Shown here piece after piece: positions 1-7,791 of a stretch of DNA of 64,000 nt. This DNA is from Ectothiorhodospira lacustris (GTDB taxonomy: Bacteria; Pseudomonadota; Gammaproteobacteria; Ectothiorhodospirales; Ectothiorhodospiraceae), in NCBI RefSeq assembly GCF_022227845.1, contig NZ_JAJNQN010000002.1, positions 124,001 through 188,000 of the forward strand, in the 5' to 3' direction. The first letter of the stretch is position 1. The number at the start of each line of letters is the position of its first letter. The notes under the pieces are model-generated. The model searched no databases, was not told the DNA's origin, and saw nothing but the letters and a program-made list of their open reading frames with translations. The position numbers were made by a program, and so were the translations under genes.

Positions 1-567
1 CTGGAAAGCCGGGTCCAGGAAGGCCTGTTCCGGGAAGACCTTTTCCATCGGCTGAACGTGATTCGCATTCATGTCCCGGCCCTGCGGGAACGGCGCCAGG
101 ACATCCCCCTGTTGCTGAATCACTTCCTGGGGACGGCAGCGGCCGAGCTGAACGTGGAGCGCAAGGTCCCGTTGCCGGAGGTGATGGAGTATCTCTCGGC
201 CCTGGACTGGCCCGGCAATGTGCGGCAACTGGAAAACCTGTGCCGCTGGCTCACGGTCATGGCCTCGGGCCGGGAGATCCACACCAACGACCTGCCGCCG
301 GAACTGCACGAGCGCTCCGGCAACAGCCACGGCGGCGGCTGGGAGGAAGAGCTGGCTCACTGGGCGGAACAGGAACTGGCGCGGGGCAATGCCTCCCTGC
401 TGGACCGGGCCACCCCGGCCTTCGAGCGCATCATGATCAAGGCCGCCCTGAAGAAGACCGGCGGGCGACGCCAGGATGCGGCAAAACTACTGGGCTGGGG
501 GCGCAACACCCTCACCCGCAAGATCAACGAACTGAACATGGATGAGGGTGAGGATCTGGGGGCCTGA
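1..567 (+). CDS. ntrC: NtrC-type sigma-54 activator, 3' part
   Basis: This is the C-terminal part of a sigma-54-dependent response regulator; the 5' end lies outside the window and the frame is open from base 1. The visible part has the end of the AAA+ domain (FREDLFHRLNVIRIHVP, then LRERRQDIPLL), the WPGNVRQLENLCRW segment typical of the sigma-54 interaction domain, and a C-terminal Fis-type helix-turn-helix (RRQDAAKLLGWGRNTLTRK). These segments match the nitrogen regulator NtrC (GlnG) more closely than other members, but the receiver domain cannot be checked. It ends 6 bases before the convergent pyrD stop. NtrC activates nitrogen-limitation genes after phosphorylation by NtrB; ntrB would be expected upstream. 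Confidence 0.88.
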   Translation: MESRVQEGLFREDLFHRLNVIRIHVPALRERRQDIPLLLNHFLGTAAAELNVERKVPLPEVMEYLSALDWPGNVRQLENLCRWLTVMASGREIHTNDLPPELHERSGNSHGGGWEEELAHWAEQELARGNASLLDRATPAFERIMIKAALKKTGGRRQDAAKLLGWGRNTLTRKINELNMDEGEDLGA

Positions 568-573
568 TGCCCC

Positions 574-1521
574 TCAGTTCAGCTGCAGGGTCCCCGTCAG
601 CTCCGACACATGGCCAAACCCGTGGCGCTTCAGGTAATCCTGAATACCCTGGTTGATCTTTTGGCACAGCAACGGATCATAGAACAGCCCCGTCCCCACC
701 CCGACCGCTGTGGCCCCCGCCAGCAGGAACTCGATGGCATCGGTGGCACAGGCCACCCCGCCCTGGCCGATGATGGGCACCCCATGGGGCTTGGCCACCT
801 GATAGACCTGATGCACCCGCAGCAGGGCCACCGGCTTGACGGCCGGACCGGACAGGCCGCCCTGGTTGTTGCCGATCACGGTGCGGCGACGCTCGGCATC
901 GATGGCCATCCCCATCAGGGTGTTGATGGCGGAAAAGGCATCGGTGCCGGCCTCGATGCAGCGCCGGGCATTGGCGGCGATGTCCGTCTGATTGGGAGAG
1001 AGCTTGGTGATCAGCGGCTTGCCGGTGGCCTTGCGACAGGCCGCCACCACCCGGGCGGACATGTCCGGATCATTGCCGAAGGCCACCCCACCCTCCTTCA
1101 CGTTGGGGCAGGAGATGTTGATCTCGATGGCATCCACCGGAGAATCATCAAAACGGCGGGTGACTTCGATGTATTCCTCGATGGTGGAGCCGGAAACATT
1201 GGCGATGAAACGGGTCTCGTCATAGTCCAGGCCGGGCAGGATCTCGTCCACCACGAAGTCCACCCCCGGATTCTGCAGGCCGATGGCATTGAGCATGCCG
1301 CCGGGGGTCTCGTAGACCCGATGAGGGGCGTTGCCCGAACGGGCCTGACCCGTGGTGCCCTTGAGACAGACGGCGCCCACATGACGATTGGAGAAACCCG
1401 CCACACGGGTATACTCCTCGCCGAACCCCACGCAGCCCGAGAGCAGCACCAGGGGAGAGGCCATGGAAAGCCCGCAAAAATCGATCGCAAGGGCCTGTTT
1501 AGGGGAAGTGTCGACTGGCAT
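574..1521 (-). CDS. pyrD: Dihydroorotate dehydrogenase, class 1B catalytic subunit
   Basis: The 315-residue protein catalyses dihydroorotate to orotate, the fourth step of pyrimidine synthesis. Class 1B features are visible: a cytosolic-type start with no membrane anchor, KGTT near residue 55, the loop motif INISCPN carrying the likely catalytic Cys, and the FMN phosphate-binding IIGQGGVA. Class 1B enzymes normally work with the FeS/FAD subunit PyrK, but no pyrK gene lies next to it here. The ATG at 1521 is chosen because the next ATG would remove conserved residues and no GTG or TTG lies between. This ATG overlaps the trmL start on the other strand (shared CATG). AGGA about 11 bases upstream may be its ribosome binding site and lies inside trmL. 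Confidence 0.93.
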   Translation of the reverse strand: MPVDTSPKQALAIDFCGLSMASPLVLLSGCVGFGEEYTRVAGFSNRHVGAVCLKGTTGQARSGNAPHRVYETPGGMLNAIGLQNPGVDFVVDEILPGLDYDETRFIANVSGSTIEEYIEVTRRFDDSPVDAIEINISCPNVKEGGVAFGNDPDMSARVVAACRKATGKPLITKLSPNQTDIAANARRCIEAGTDAFSAINTLMGMAIDAERRRTVIGNNQGGLSGPAVKPVALLRVHQVYQVAKPHGVPIIGQGGVACATDAIEFLLAGATAVGVGTGLFYDPLLCQKINQGIQDYLKRHGFGHVSELTGTLQLN

Positions 1522-1987
1522 GTTTCATATCGTCCTGTATCAACCGGAGATACCGCCCAACACGGGTAACGTCATGCGCCTGGCGGCCAATAGCGGCTGC
1601 CGGCTGCACCTGATCCACCCGCTGGGGTTCACGCTGGATGACGCACGCCTGCGGCGCGCAGGGCTGGATTATCGGGATATGGCTCCGGTGACGGAGTATG
1701 ACAGCCTGGGGGCCTTCTCGGAAGCCATACAGCCGCAGCGGCTGTTCGCCCTGTCCACCCGAGGCAGCCGGGTCTACAGCGAGATCCCGTTTCAGACGGG
1801 GGATGCCTTCCTGTTCGGCCCGGAAACCCGGGGCCTGCCGGAGGTGGTGCTGGAAACGCTCCCCGCGGAGCAACGCCTGCGCGTCCCCATGATGCCGGGG
1901 AGCCGCAGCCTCAACCTGTCCAACTCGGTGGCCGTGGTGGTGATGGAGGCCTGGCGGCAACTGGGCTACCCCGGTGCCGCCACCTGA
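1520..1987 (+). CDS. trmL: tRNA (cytidine(34)-2'-O)-methyltransferase
   Basis: TrmL (YibK) methylates the 2'-OH of the wobble nucleotide in tRNA-Leu isoacceptors, using S-adenosylmethionine. The 155-residue product is close to the E. coli length and has the SPOUT knot motifs: [17 protein letters not shown] at the start, [11 protein letters not shown] in the middle and [17 protein letters not shown] near the end. A longer open frame exists upstream, but the product starts at the ATG at 1520 by family alignment. That ATG overlaps the pyrD start codon on the opposite strand, so each gene's translation signals lie inside the other's coding sequence. In E. coli trmL follows cysE downstream of gpsA; here cysE is absent. 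Confidence 0.94.
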   Translation: MFHIVLYQPEIPPNTGNVMRLAANSGCRLHLIHPLGFTLDDARLRRAGLDYRDMAPVTEYDSLGAFSEAIQPQRLFALSTRGSRVYSEIPFQTGDAFLFGPETRGLPEVVLETLPAEQRLRVPMMPGSRSLNLSNSVAVVVMEAWRQLGYPGAAT

Positions 1988-2014
1988 AGATGTGCAGAGC
2001 AAAACATACCCCTG

Positions 2015-2156
2015 CCTATCCCGTCATTCCCATGCCCTATCCCGTCATTCCCGCGCCCTATCCCGTCATTCCCGCACCCTATCCCGTCATTCCCGCGAAG
2101 GCGGGAATCCAGTGACGAACTGAAAACCCTGGACTCCCGCCTTCGCGGGAGTGACG
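2015..2156. repeat. 21-bp tandem repeats joined to dRS3-like inverted repeats
   Basis: Four consecutive 21-base units at 2015-2098 share the core CCTATCCCGTCATTCCC and differ only in the last 3-4 bases. The last unit runs into the hairpin CGTCATTCCCGCGAAGGCGGGAAT, and a second inverted copy (GGACTCCCGCCTTCGCGGGAGTGACG) follows at about 2131-2156, so the two hairpins face each other. Related ATTCCC...GGGAAT hairpins recur at 9.7, 11.5, 36.4 and 41.9 kb. They lie between trmL and the gpsA stop and could stop transcription from both sides; that role is inference. Confidence 0.8.
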
Positions 2157-2264
2157 ATGTTTTCCTGCGGAAACGACGCTGCTTTCCAGCGGGAGCGGCG
2201 ATGTTTTTCAGAACGACGCCTGACGTGACATGCACAAGCCCGTGTCAAAGGGGCCGTCAGACAG

Positions 2265-3266
2265 CTAGAACTCCGGCTTGGGGTCCCGGCTCAGCAGCTC
2301 TTCCACCGCAGCCATCGGCGCCAGCCCTTCATAAAGGACCCGGTACACTTGCCGACAGATGGGCATGTCCACCTTCAGGGCGGCGGCCTTGGCCACTGCC
2401 ACCCGGGCGGTGCGCACACCCTCCACCGCCTGGCCGATGGCCGCCACCGCTTCATCCATCCCCTGCCCCTGGCCCAGGGCCAGGCCGAGGCGACGATTGC
2501 GGGACTGGTTGTCGGTACAGGTGAGCACCAGATCCCCCAGACCAGACAACCCCATCAGGGTCTCGTTGCGGGCACCGGTGGCGGCCCCCAGACGCATCAG
2601 CTCCGCCAGCCCCCGGGTGATCAGTGCGGCACGGGCATTGGCCCCAAAACCCAGGCCATCGGACACCCCGGCGGCAATGGCCAGCACGTTCTTGAAGGCA
2701 CCGCCCAGCTGCACACCCACCACGTCGTCACTGGTGTATACCCGCAACGTACCACCTGCCAGCCAGGCACGGGCATCCTCGGCAAAGGCCGGATCCGGCG
2801 CAGCCAGGGTCAGTGCGGTGGGCAGGCCCCGGCCCAGCTCGGAGGCAAAGGAAGGACCGGAGGCCACCCCCCAGTGCACATCACCAGGCAGATCCTCCAG
2901 CACCAGCTCATGGAGCCAGCGGGTGGTTTCCAGATCCAGACCCTTGGTGGCCCACACCAGCCCACGCCCCGGCAGTTGCGGGGCAATGCGGCGCAGAATC
3001 TCGTGAAAACCGCTGCTGGGCACGGCCAGCAGGACCCGATCGGCCGCGGACACAAGGGCATCGAGATCATCAACGGGCGTCAAGGTCGCCGGGAACGGGG
3101 CATCCGGCAGATAGCGGACATTGCGACCGGCGGCCCGCATTTCCGCCATCCGCTCCCCGTCACGCCCCCACAGGCCGACCTTCAGACCCTTGCGGGCAAG
3201 ATGAATCGCCAGCGCCGTCCCCCAGGAACCGGCGCCCAGCACCGCCACATGACCCACGACACCCAT
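2265..3266 (-). CDS. gpsA: Glycerol-3-phosphate dehydrogenase [NAD(P)+]
   Basis: GpsA reduces dihydroxyacetone phosphate to sn-glycerol 3-phosphate for phospholipid synthesis. The 333-residue protein shows the N-terminal Rossmann motif VAVLGAGSWGTALA, the segment VWATKGL, the catalytic-region ASGPSFASELGRG and GAFKNVLAIAAG with its conserved Lys, and the C-terminal GLSGLGDLVLTCT. It begins 12 bases after secB ends and is probably co-transcribed with secB, grxC and the rhodanese gene, the same order as in E. coli (yibN-grxC-secB-gpsA). In E. coli cysE and trmL follow; here a repeat block and trmL on the other strand follow instead. Confidence 0.96.
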   Translation of the reverse strand: MGVVGHVAVLGAGSWGTALAIHLARKGLKVGLWGRDGERMAEMRAAGRNVRYLPDAPFPATLTPVDDLDALVSAADRVLLAVPSSGFHEILRRIAPQLPGRGLVWATKGLDLETTRWLHELVLEDLPGDVHWGVASGPSFASELGRGLPTALTLAAPDPAFAEDARAWLAGGTLRVYTSDDVVGVQLGGAFKNVLAIAAGVSDGLGFGANARAALITRGLAELMRLGAATGARNETLMGLSGLGDLVLTCTDNQSRNRRLGLALGQGQGMDEAVAAIGQAVEGVRTARVAVAKAAALKVDMPICRQVYRVLYEGLAPMAAVEELLSRDPKPEF

Positions 3267-3278
3267 GGAGGCCGGAGC

Positions 3279-3803
3279 TCAGTTCAGCGGGGTGGGCGCG
3301 GCATCACCACCGCCACCCTGAGCCGCCTGCTGCTCGTTACGCAGCTTCTGCGTATAGAGGGCATCGAAGTTGACCGGAGCCAGCAGCATTTGCGGGAAGC
3401 CACCGCGGGTGACCAGATCGGAGATCGCCTCGCGGGCAAAGGGGAACAGCAGATTGGGACAGTAGGCCGCCAGCAGCGGACCCATCTGGTCCTGGGGGAT
3501 GCCCCGCAGCACGAAGGCGCCGGCCTGCTTCACTTCCACCAGGTACGCCGCCTTGTCCTGGGATTTGGTGGTCACGGTCACCGTCAACTCCACTTCGAAG
3601 AGTCCGTTCTCATCCAGGGACCGGGCCTGGGAGTTCAGCTGCACCTGGGTTTCCGGCTTCCACTCGCGGGTAAAGACGGCGGGAGAATTGGGCGACTCGA
3701 AGGAGATATCCTTCACATAGATCTTCTGCAGCCCGAACTCCTGCTGCGGCTGTCCCTGGGCAACGCCGTCGGCGTTGGGTTTCGGTGCCTGATTTTCCGT
3801 CAT
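3279..3803 (-). CDS. secB: Protein-export chaperone SecB
   Basis: SecB is the cytosolic tetrameric chaperone that holds preproteins unfolded and hands them to SecA. The 174-residue product has the SecB fold signatures QKIYVKDISFESPNSP near residue 25, the LFPFAREAISDLVTRGGFP core, and LLAPVNFDALYTQ near the C-terminus. The open frame extends 39 codons further upstream, but the ATG at 3803 is preceded by GGAG at 5-base spacing and matches the family start. The N-terminus (MTENQAPKPNADG...) and the Gly-rich C-terminus are low-complexity tails, as is common for SecB. Confidence 0.96.
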   Translation of the reverse strand: MTENQAPKPNADGVAQGQPQQEFGLQKIYVKDISFESPNSPAVFTREWKPETQVQLNSQARSLDENGLFEVELTVTVTTKSQDKAAYLVEVKQAGAFVLRGIPQDQMGPLLAAYCPNLLFPFAREAISDLVTRGGFPQMLLAPVNFDALYTQKLRNEQQAAQGGGGDAAPTPLN

Positions 3804-3909
3804 GCTGACTCCGTGACTGGTTGGGTACGAGGTGATCGAGCGGACAATGATAGGGGGGGCGGCCCAGGGGCTGCAAATGACAGGATGATAACGGGCGGGA
3901 AAGCAGGTC

Positions 3910-4200
3910 TCAGCCCCCATCCAGCCCTAGCAGGGCGTCCAACTCACCCTGTCGATCCAGCGCCACCAAGTCCGTATAGCCGCCCAGATGCCGGTCCCCG
4001 GCAAACACCTGAGGTACCGTCTCCCGCCCCGAGCGCTGCTCCATCACTTCACGCTGGACCGGGTCCCGGTCTACCCGGATCTCCTCGAAGGAGACGCCTT
4101 TGCTCCTGAGCAATCGCCGGGCCAGCATGCAGAAGGCGCAGGAGTCGGTCCCGTAAATCACCACGGTGGTGCCGCCCGTGGGTGGCGATGAATCCGCCAC
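3910..4200 (-). CDS. grxC: Glutaredoxin 3-type protein
   Basis: This 96-residue thioredoxin-fold protein uses glutathione to reduce disulfides. The N-terminal strand VVIYGTDS leads into the active site CAFC at residues 21-24. Further on are the cis-Pro region TVPQVFAGDRHLGG and the C-terminal helix. The active site is CAFC where classical dithiol glutaredoxins have CPYC, so the Pro and Tyr are both changed while both Cys remain. It starts 9 bases after the rhodanese gene and precedes secB by 106 bases. Its place in the yibN-grxC-secB-gpsA order supports the assignment. Confidence 0.92.
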   Translation of the reverse strand: MADSSPPTGGTTVVIYGTDSCAFCMLARRLLRSKGVSFEEIRVDRDPVQREVMEQRSGRETVPQVFAGDRHLGGYTDLVALDRQGELDALLGLDGG

Positions 4201-4209
4201 GGGGCCGCC

Positions 4210-4638
4210 TTATTTCTTGCTCAGGGGCAGACCGGCGGACTCCCAGGCCAGGACGCCACCCTGAAGATTGACCACATTCTCGAAACCGTTCTTGACCAGG
4301 GTGTTGCAGGCCTGACCGGAACGGGCGCCGGTCTGGCAATAGACGACGACGGCCTTGTCCTTGAACTTGTTGATCTCGGTGAAACGGTCCTTGAACTTGG
4401 TCAGGGGGATGTGGCGGGCACCGGCAATCTTGCCGGTCTGGCGGGCCTCGCCCTCCTCACGCACATCCACCACCACGGTCTGATCCTGGTTCATGATCCG
4501 AACCACGTCAGCTGGCCCGAGCACCTTGTATTTCCGCGTCAGGCGAGTGTATTCGGTATAGCCGATGGCACCAATGACCGCCGCCAGCAGACCGAACAGG
4601 AGGGGGTGATTGGCAACAAACTCCAGGTATTGGTCCAT
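4210..4638 (-). CDS. yibN: Membrane-anchored rhodanese-like protein (YibN type)
   Basis: The 142-residue protein has one N-terminal membrane segment (about residues 12-27) followed by a single rhodanese domain. VVVDVREEGEARQTGKI and the active loop CQTGARS (Cys101) are present, so it can in principle form a persulfide on Cys101. Rhodaneses move sulfane sulfur between thiols; the exact substrate here is unknown. It leads the grxC-secB-gpsA run. The ArsR-type regulator just upstream carries the two Cys positions of persulfide sensors, which suggests the rhodanese may be under persulfide control (inference). Confidence 0.9.
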   Translation of the reverse strand: MDQYLEFVANHPLLFGLLAAVIGAIGYTEYTRLTRKYKVLGPADVVRIMNQDQTVVVDVREEGEARQTGKIAGARHIPLTKFKDRFTEINKFKDKAVVVYCQTGARSGQACNTLVKNGFENVVNLQGGVLAWESAGLPLSKK

Positions 4639-4735
4639 GGATCGCTCAAGACTCGTGAATCATTGGAAAGGGCGCATTCTGAAGCCATGCGCCCCCGCGG
4701 GCAAGTCAGTCAGGCCAGCCCGTGAGCAGGGGGAC

Positions 4736-5059
4736 TCACGCGGAGCGGCAAAAGACGTCCTGCATCATGCTGATCAGACGCAGGGTTCTGGCATCACTGA
4801 CCCGGTAATAGACCCGATTGGCATCCTTGCGGGAGGCCAGGATCCCCTTGTCGCGCAGGATGGCCAGGTGCTGGGATATATTGCTCTGGGAGGTCCCCAC
4901 ATGATCGACGATCTCCTGCACGCTCACCTCTCTGTCACCCAGAACGCAGAGGATCTTCAGGCGCAGCGGATGGGCCATGGCCTTGAGGGAGCGGGAGGCA
5001 CGCTCGATATCTTCTTCCTTGTTCAGGAGATCAGGGATCATATCGGATACTGTATTCAT
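4736..5059 (-). CDS. ArsR-family regulator, BigR/SqrR-like (probable persulfide sensor)
   Basis: This is a winged-helix repressor of the ArsR family; the recognition helix region is TSQSNISQHLAILRDKGIL and the wing is RKDANRVYYRV. It lacks the metal-binding ELCVCDL motif. It has exactly two Cys, one in helix 2 (LKILCVLG) and one near the C-terminus (DVFCRSA), 66 residues apart. That is the spacing known for the dithiol persulfide sensors SqrR (Cys41/Cys107) and BigR (Cys42/Cys108). The start at 5059 (107 residues, MNTVSDM) is preferred; an upstream ATG at 5095 would add 12 residues, and neither has a clear Shine-Dalgarno. An imperfect dyad at 5110-5137 is a candidate operator. The rhodanese gene downstream is 97 bases away. 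Confidence 0.85.
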   Translation of the reverse strand: MNTVSDMIPDLLNKEEDIERASRSLKAMAHPLRLKILCVLGDREVSVQEIVDHVGTSQSNISQHLAILRDKGILASRKDANRVYYRVSDARTLRLISMMQDVFCRSA

Positions 5060-5109
5060 GGGGGCTTGCGGCTCGAAGGGGGCCACCTTAGCCATGGGCC
5101 GGGGGCTGA

Positions 5110-5137
5110 TATATTAGAATTGGATGATTCGATTATG
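5110..5137. promoter_or_regulatory. Imperfect dyad, candidate ArsR operator
   Basis: Two 11-base arms, TATATTAGAAT (5110-5120) and ATTCGATTATG (5127-5137), match in 8 of 11 positions as an inverted repeat around a 6-base spacer. The site lies in the AT-rich gap between the divergent arsR-like gene and envC, where an autoregulatory ArsR operator would be expected, and overlaps a TAATAT-like -10 on the minus strand. The assignment rests on position and symmetry only. Confidence 0.45.
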
Positions 5138-5181
5138 ATCTTTATCAAAAATATTTCAACGATTTTCCGTATCCGCCGCCC

Positions 5182-6366
5182 ATGATACCCCGGCCGCGTC
5201 ATCTTGTTATGGCCCTGCTCATTCCCCTGCTGGGTCTCCCCTCTCCGATCCCGGCCGCCACGGAACGGGAAGAGGCCACACGCCGCCTGGAGCAGGTACA
5301 GCGGCAGATCCAGCAGGTTCGGGGACGCCTGGAAGCGGCTCGGGGCGAACAGGGCCGGCTGGAAGGACAACTCCGGGAGACGGAGCGCGCCATGGACCGG
5401 ACCGGCCGCGACCTGGCCGCCGGCGAGAGCGCCCTCAAGGCCACGGAAACCCGCCTGCGCGAGTTGGAGCGCCGCCGGCGTGACGAAATGGCCCGACTGG
5501 CGGAGCATCGTACCGCCCTGGCCGCCCAGCTTCGCAGCGCCTATCAGACCGGCCGGCAGGACCATCTGAAACTGCTGCTGAATCAGGAAGATCCGGCCCG
5601 TATCGGCCGCATGCTGGTCTATTACGAGCACTACAATCGGGCCCGGCACGCCCGCATCGAGGCCGCCACCCAGGCCCTGGCGGCGCTGGCCGAGACCCAC
5701 CACCAGCTGGACCTGACCCGCCTGCAGCAGACAGAGCAGCGCCGGACCCTGCTGGCGCACCGGGAACAACTGGAACAGCAGCGCCGGGAACGGGCCCAGG
5801 TGCTGGAAAAACTGCGCCGGGAAATCACCCAGGCAGGCACCTCGCTTTCCCGCCTGCAGGCGGACCAGGAGGGTCTTGAAGAACTGCTCAAGGCCCTGGA
5901 CCAAGTCCTGAGCGACATCCCCGACGACGCCCTGCCAAATCAGGCCTTCGCCGAACGCCGCGGCAAGCTGCCGTTCCCCGTCCAGGGGGAAATCATCCAC
6001 CGCTTCGGCAGCACCCGGGACAGCGGTACCGGCCGCCGCTGGCAGGGCTTGGTGATCAGCGCCCGCGAAGGAGAACCGGTACAGGCGATCCATCACGGCC
6101 GAGTCGCCTTTGCCGACTGGATGCGCGGCTTCGGCATGCTCCTGATCGTCGACCATGGCGGCGGTTACATGACCCTCTACGGCCATAACCAGGCCCTGTA
6201 CAAGTCACCGGGGGACTGGGTACAGGCCGGTGATCTGATTGCCCGGGTGGGAGACAGCGGCGGTAGCGAACGTGCGGGCCTGTATTTCGAGATTCGTCAC
6301 AAAGGCAACCCGGTGAACCCCTCCCAATGGTGCGACTCTAAGCTCCCAGTGGTAGGCTCTCGCTAA
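5182..6366 (+). CDS. envC: Murein hydrolase activator EnvC
   Basis: EnvC is a periplasmic activator of the septal amidases AmiA and AmiB during cell division. The 394-residue protein has a signal peptide (about residues 1-26, ending IPAATER), a long coiled coil rich in Gln, Arg and Glu (about 27-250), and a C-terminal LytM/M23 domain (about 270-390). The LytM catalytic site is degenerate: the first His is replaced in RRWQGLVIS, and the terminal motif reads LYFEIRH instead of HLHFEIR. This is expected for an activator rather than an endopeptidase. ctpA and yibQ follow, close to the E. coli neighbourhood (gpmM-envC-yibQ). Confidence 0.94.
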   Translation: MIPRPRHLVMALLIPLLGLPSPIPAATEREEATRRLEQVQRQIQQVRGRLEAARGEQGRLEGQLRETERAMDRTGRDLAAGESALKATETRLRELERRRRDEMARLAEHRTALAAQLRSAYQTGRQDHLKLLLNQEDPARIGRMLVYYEHYNRARHARIEAATQALAALAETHHQLDLTRLQQTEQRRTLLAHREQLEQQRRERAQVLEKLRREITQAGTSLSRLQADQEGLEELLKALDQVLSDIPDDALPNQAFAERRGKLPFPVQGEIIHRFGSTRDSGTGRRWQGLVISAREGEPVQAIHHGRVAFADWMRGFGMLLIVDHGGGYMTLYGHNQALYKSPGDWVQAGDLIARVGDSGGSERAGLYFEIRHKGNPVNPSQWCDSKLPVVGSR

Positions 6367-6463
6367 TAAGCGCACCATAGGGGCCATCCGGACACATGAT
6401 CCGCACCGATCAAGCCCTCAATCTCCCGCTCAAGACGGAGAGAATCATTTGGAGTTCAAGGCT

Positions 6464-7771
6464 ATGAGTACCCAAACCCGCGTCGGCGCCGGCCTGTTGA
6501 TGGGCCTGATTCTGGGCGTTGCGCTCAGCATCTCCTTCAGCGTCATGGCGGACCGCCAGCAGCATGAGGCCGACGCCCTGCCACTGGAGGACCTGCGCGC
6601 CTTCACCGACGTCTACATGCGCATCAAGCGCAACTATGTGGAAGAGGTCGAGGACTCCAAACTGCTGGAGAATGCCATTCGAGGCATGCTCTCCGGGCTG
6701 GACCCCCATTCCTCCTATCTGACCCCCAGCGAATTTTCGGAACTGCAGATCGGGACCAGCGGTGAGTTCGGCGGCCTGGGCCTGGAGGTGGGCATGGAGG
6801 ACGGCTTCGTCAAGATCATCTCCCCCATCGACGACACCCCTGCCAGCCGCGCCGGCATCCAGGCCGGCGACCTGATCATTCGCCTGGATGACAACCCGGT
6901 GAAGGGCATGACCCTGAACGAAGCGGTCAACAAGATGCGCGGCCCCCGCGGCAGCAAGATCACCCTCACGGTGGTCCGTGAAGGTGTGGATCGTCCCTTC
7001 GAAGTCACCCTGACCCGGGACACCATTCGTGTGCGCAGCGTGCGCAGCGAGATGCTGGAGCCGGGGTTCGGCTATCTGCGCATCACCACTTTCCAGTCCA
7101 AGACCGCCCAGAACCTGGTGGAGGAAATCCGCAAGCTGCAGCGGGACAGTGGTGGTCTCAAGGGACTGGTGCTGGATCTGCGCAACAACCCCGGTGGCGT
7201 CCTCAACGGCGCCGTGGGTGTTTCCGACGCCTTCCTCACGGAAGGCCTGATCGTCTACACCGAGGGCCGGGTCAGTGATGCCCAGTTCCGCTACACCGCC
7301 TCACCCGGCGATGTGCTCAAGGGTGCGCCGCTGGTGGTCCTGGTGAACCAGGGCTCCGCCTCCGCCTCCGAAATCGTCGCCGGTGCCCTGCAGGATCACC
7401 AGCGCGGCATCATCATGGGCACCCCCACTTTCGGCAAGGGTTCGGTGCAGACCATCCTGCCCCTGAACCAGGGCAAGGCGCTCAAGCTGACTACCGCCCG
7501 TTACTACACGCCTGCCGGGCGCTCCATCCAGGCGGAAGGCATCGAGCCGGACATCAAGCTGGAGCCGGTCACCGTGGCTCGGGCGGAAACCCCGGACGTC
7601 AGGCCCATCACCGAGTCCCAACTCAACCGTCACCTGCAGGGCCGCGAAGGGGCCACCGAGACCAGCACAACAGATGACGATGAGAAGGAACCGCTGGCCC
7701 AGCGGGACTTCCAGCTCTACGAGGCCCTCAACCTGCTCAAGGGCCTGGACATCCTCCAGGCCCGCCGGTAG
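6464..7771 (+). CDS. ctpA: S41-family carboxy-terminal processing peptidase
   Basis: This is a periplasmic serine/lysine protease of the CtpA/Prc family, 435 residues. It has an N-terminal signal or anchor (about 6-26), a PDZ domain around residues 95-175 (GLGLEVGMEDGFVKIISP, DLIIRLDD), and an S41 core with RNNPGGVLNGA. The nucleophile Ser is in GSASASEIVAGAL and the general-base Lys in FGKGSVQT. The start at 6464 has GGAG 9 bases upstream; a TTG 15 bases further upstream is in frame but less likely. In related bacteria such proteases trim cell-wall hydrolases or their activators, which fits its place after envC. The C-terminal 60 residues are acidic. Confidence 0.94.
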   Translation: MSTQTRVGAGLLMGLILGVALSISFSVMADRQQHEADALPLEDLRAFTDVYMRIKRNYVEEVEDSKLLENAIRGMLSGLDPHSSYLTPSEFSELQIGTSGEFGGLGLEVGMEDGFVKIISPIDDTPASRAGIQAGDLIIRLDDNPVKGMTLNEAVNKMRGPRGSKITLTVVREGVDRPFEVTLTRDTIRVRSVRSEMLEPGFGYLRITTFQSKTAQNLVEEIRKLQRDSGGLKGLVLDLRNNPGGVLNGAVGVSDAFLTEGLIVYTEGRVSDAQFRYTASPGDVLKGAPLVVLVNQGSASASEIVAGALQDHQRGIIMGTPTFGKGSVQTILPLNQGKALKLTTARYYTPAGRSIQAEGIEPDIKLEPVTVARAETPDVRPITESQLNRHLQGREGATETSTTDDDEKEPLAQRDFQLYEALNLLKGLDILQARR

Positions 7772-7791
7772 TAAAGGCAAGGCCGCTCCCC

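Noticed and set aside
2015-2098. CRISPR-like repeats
   Set aside because: The 21-base units are directly adjacent with no spacers.
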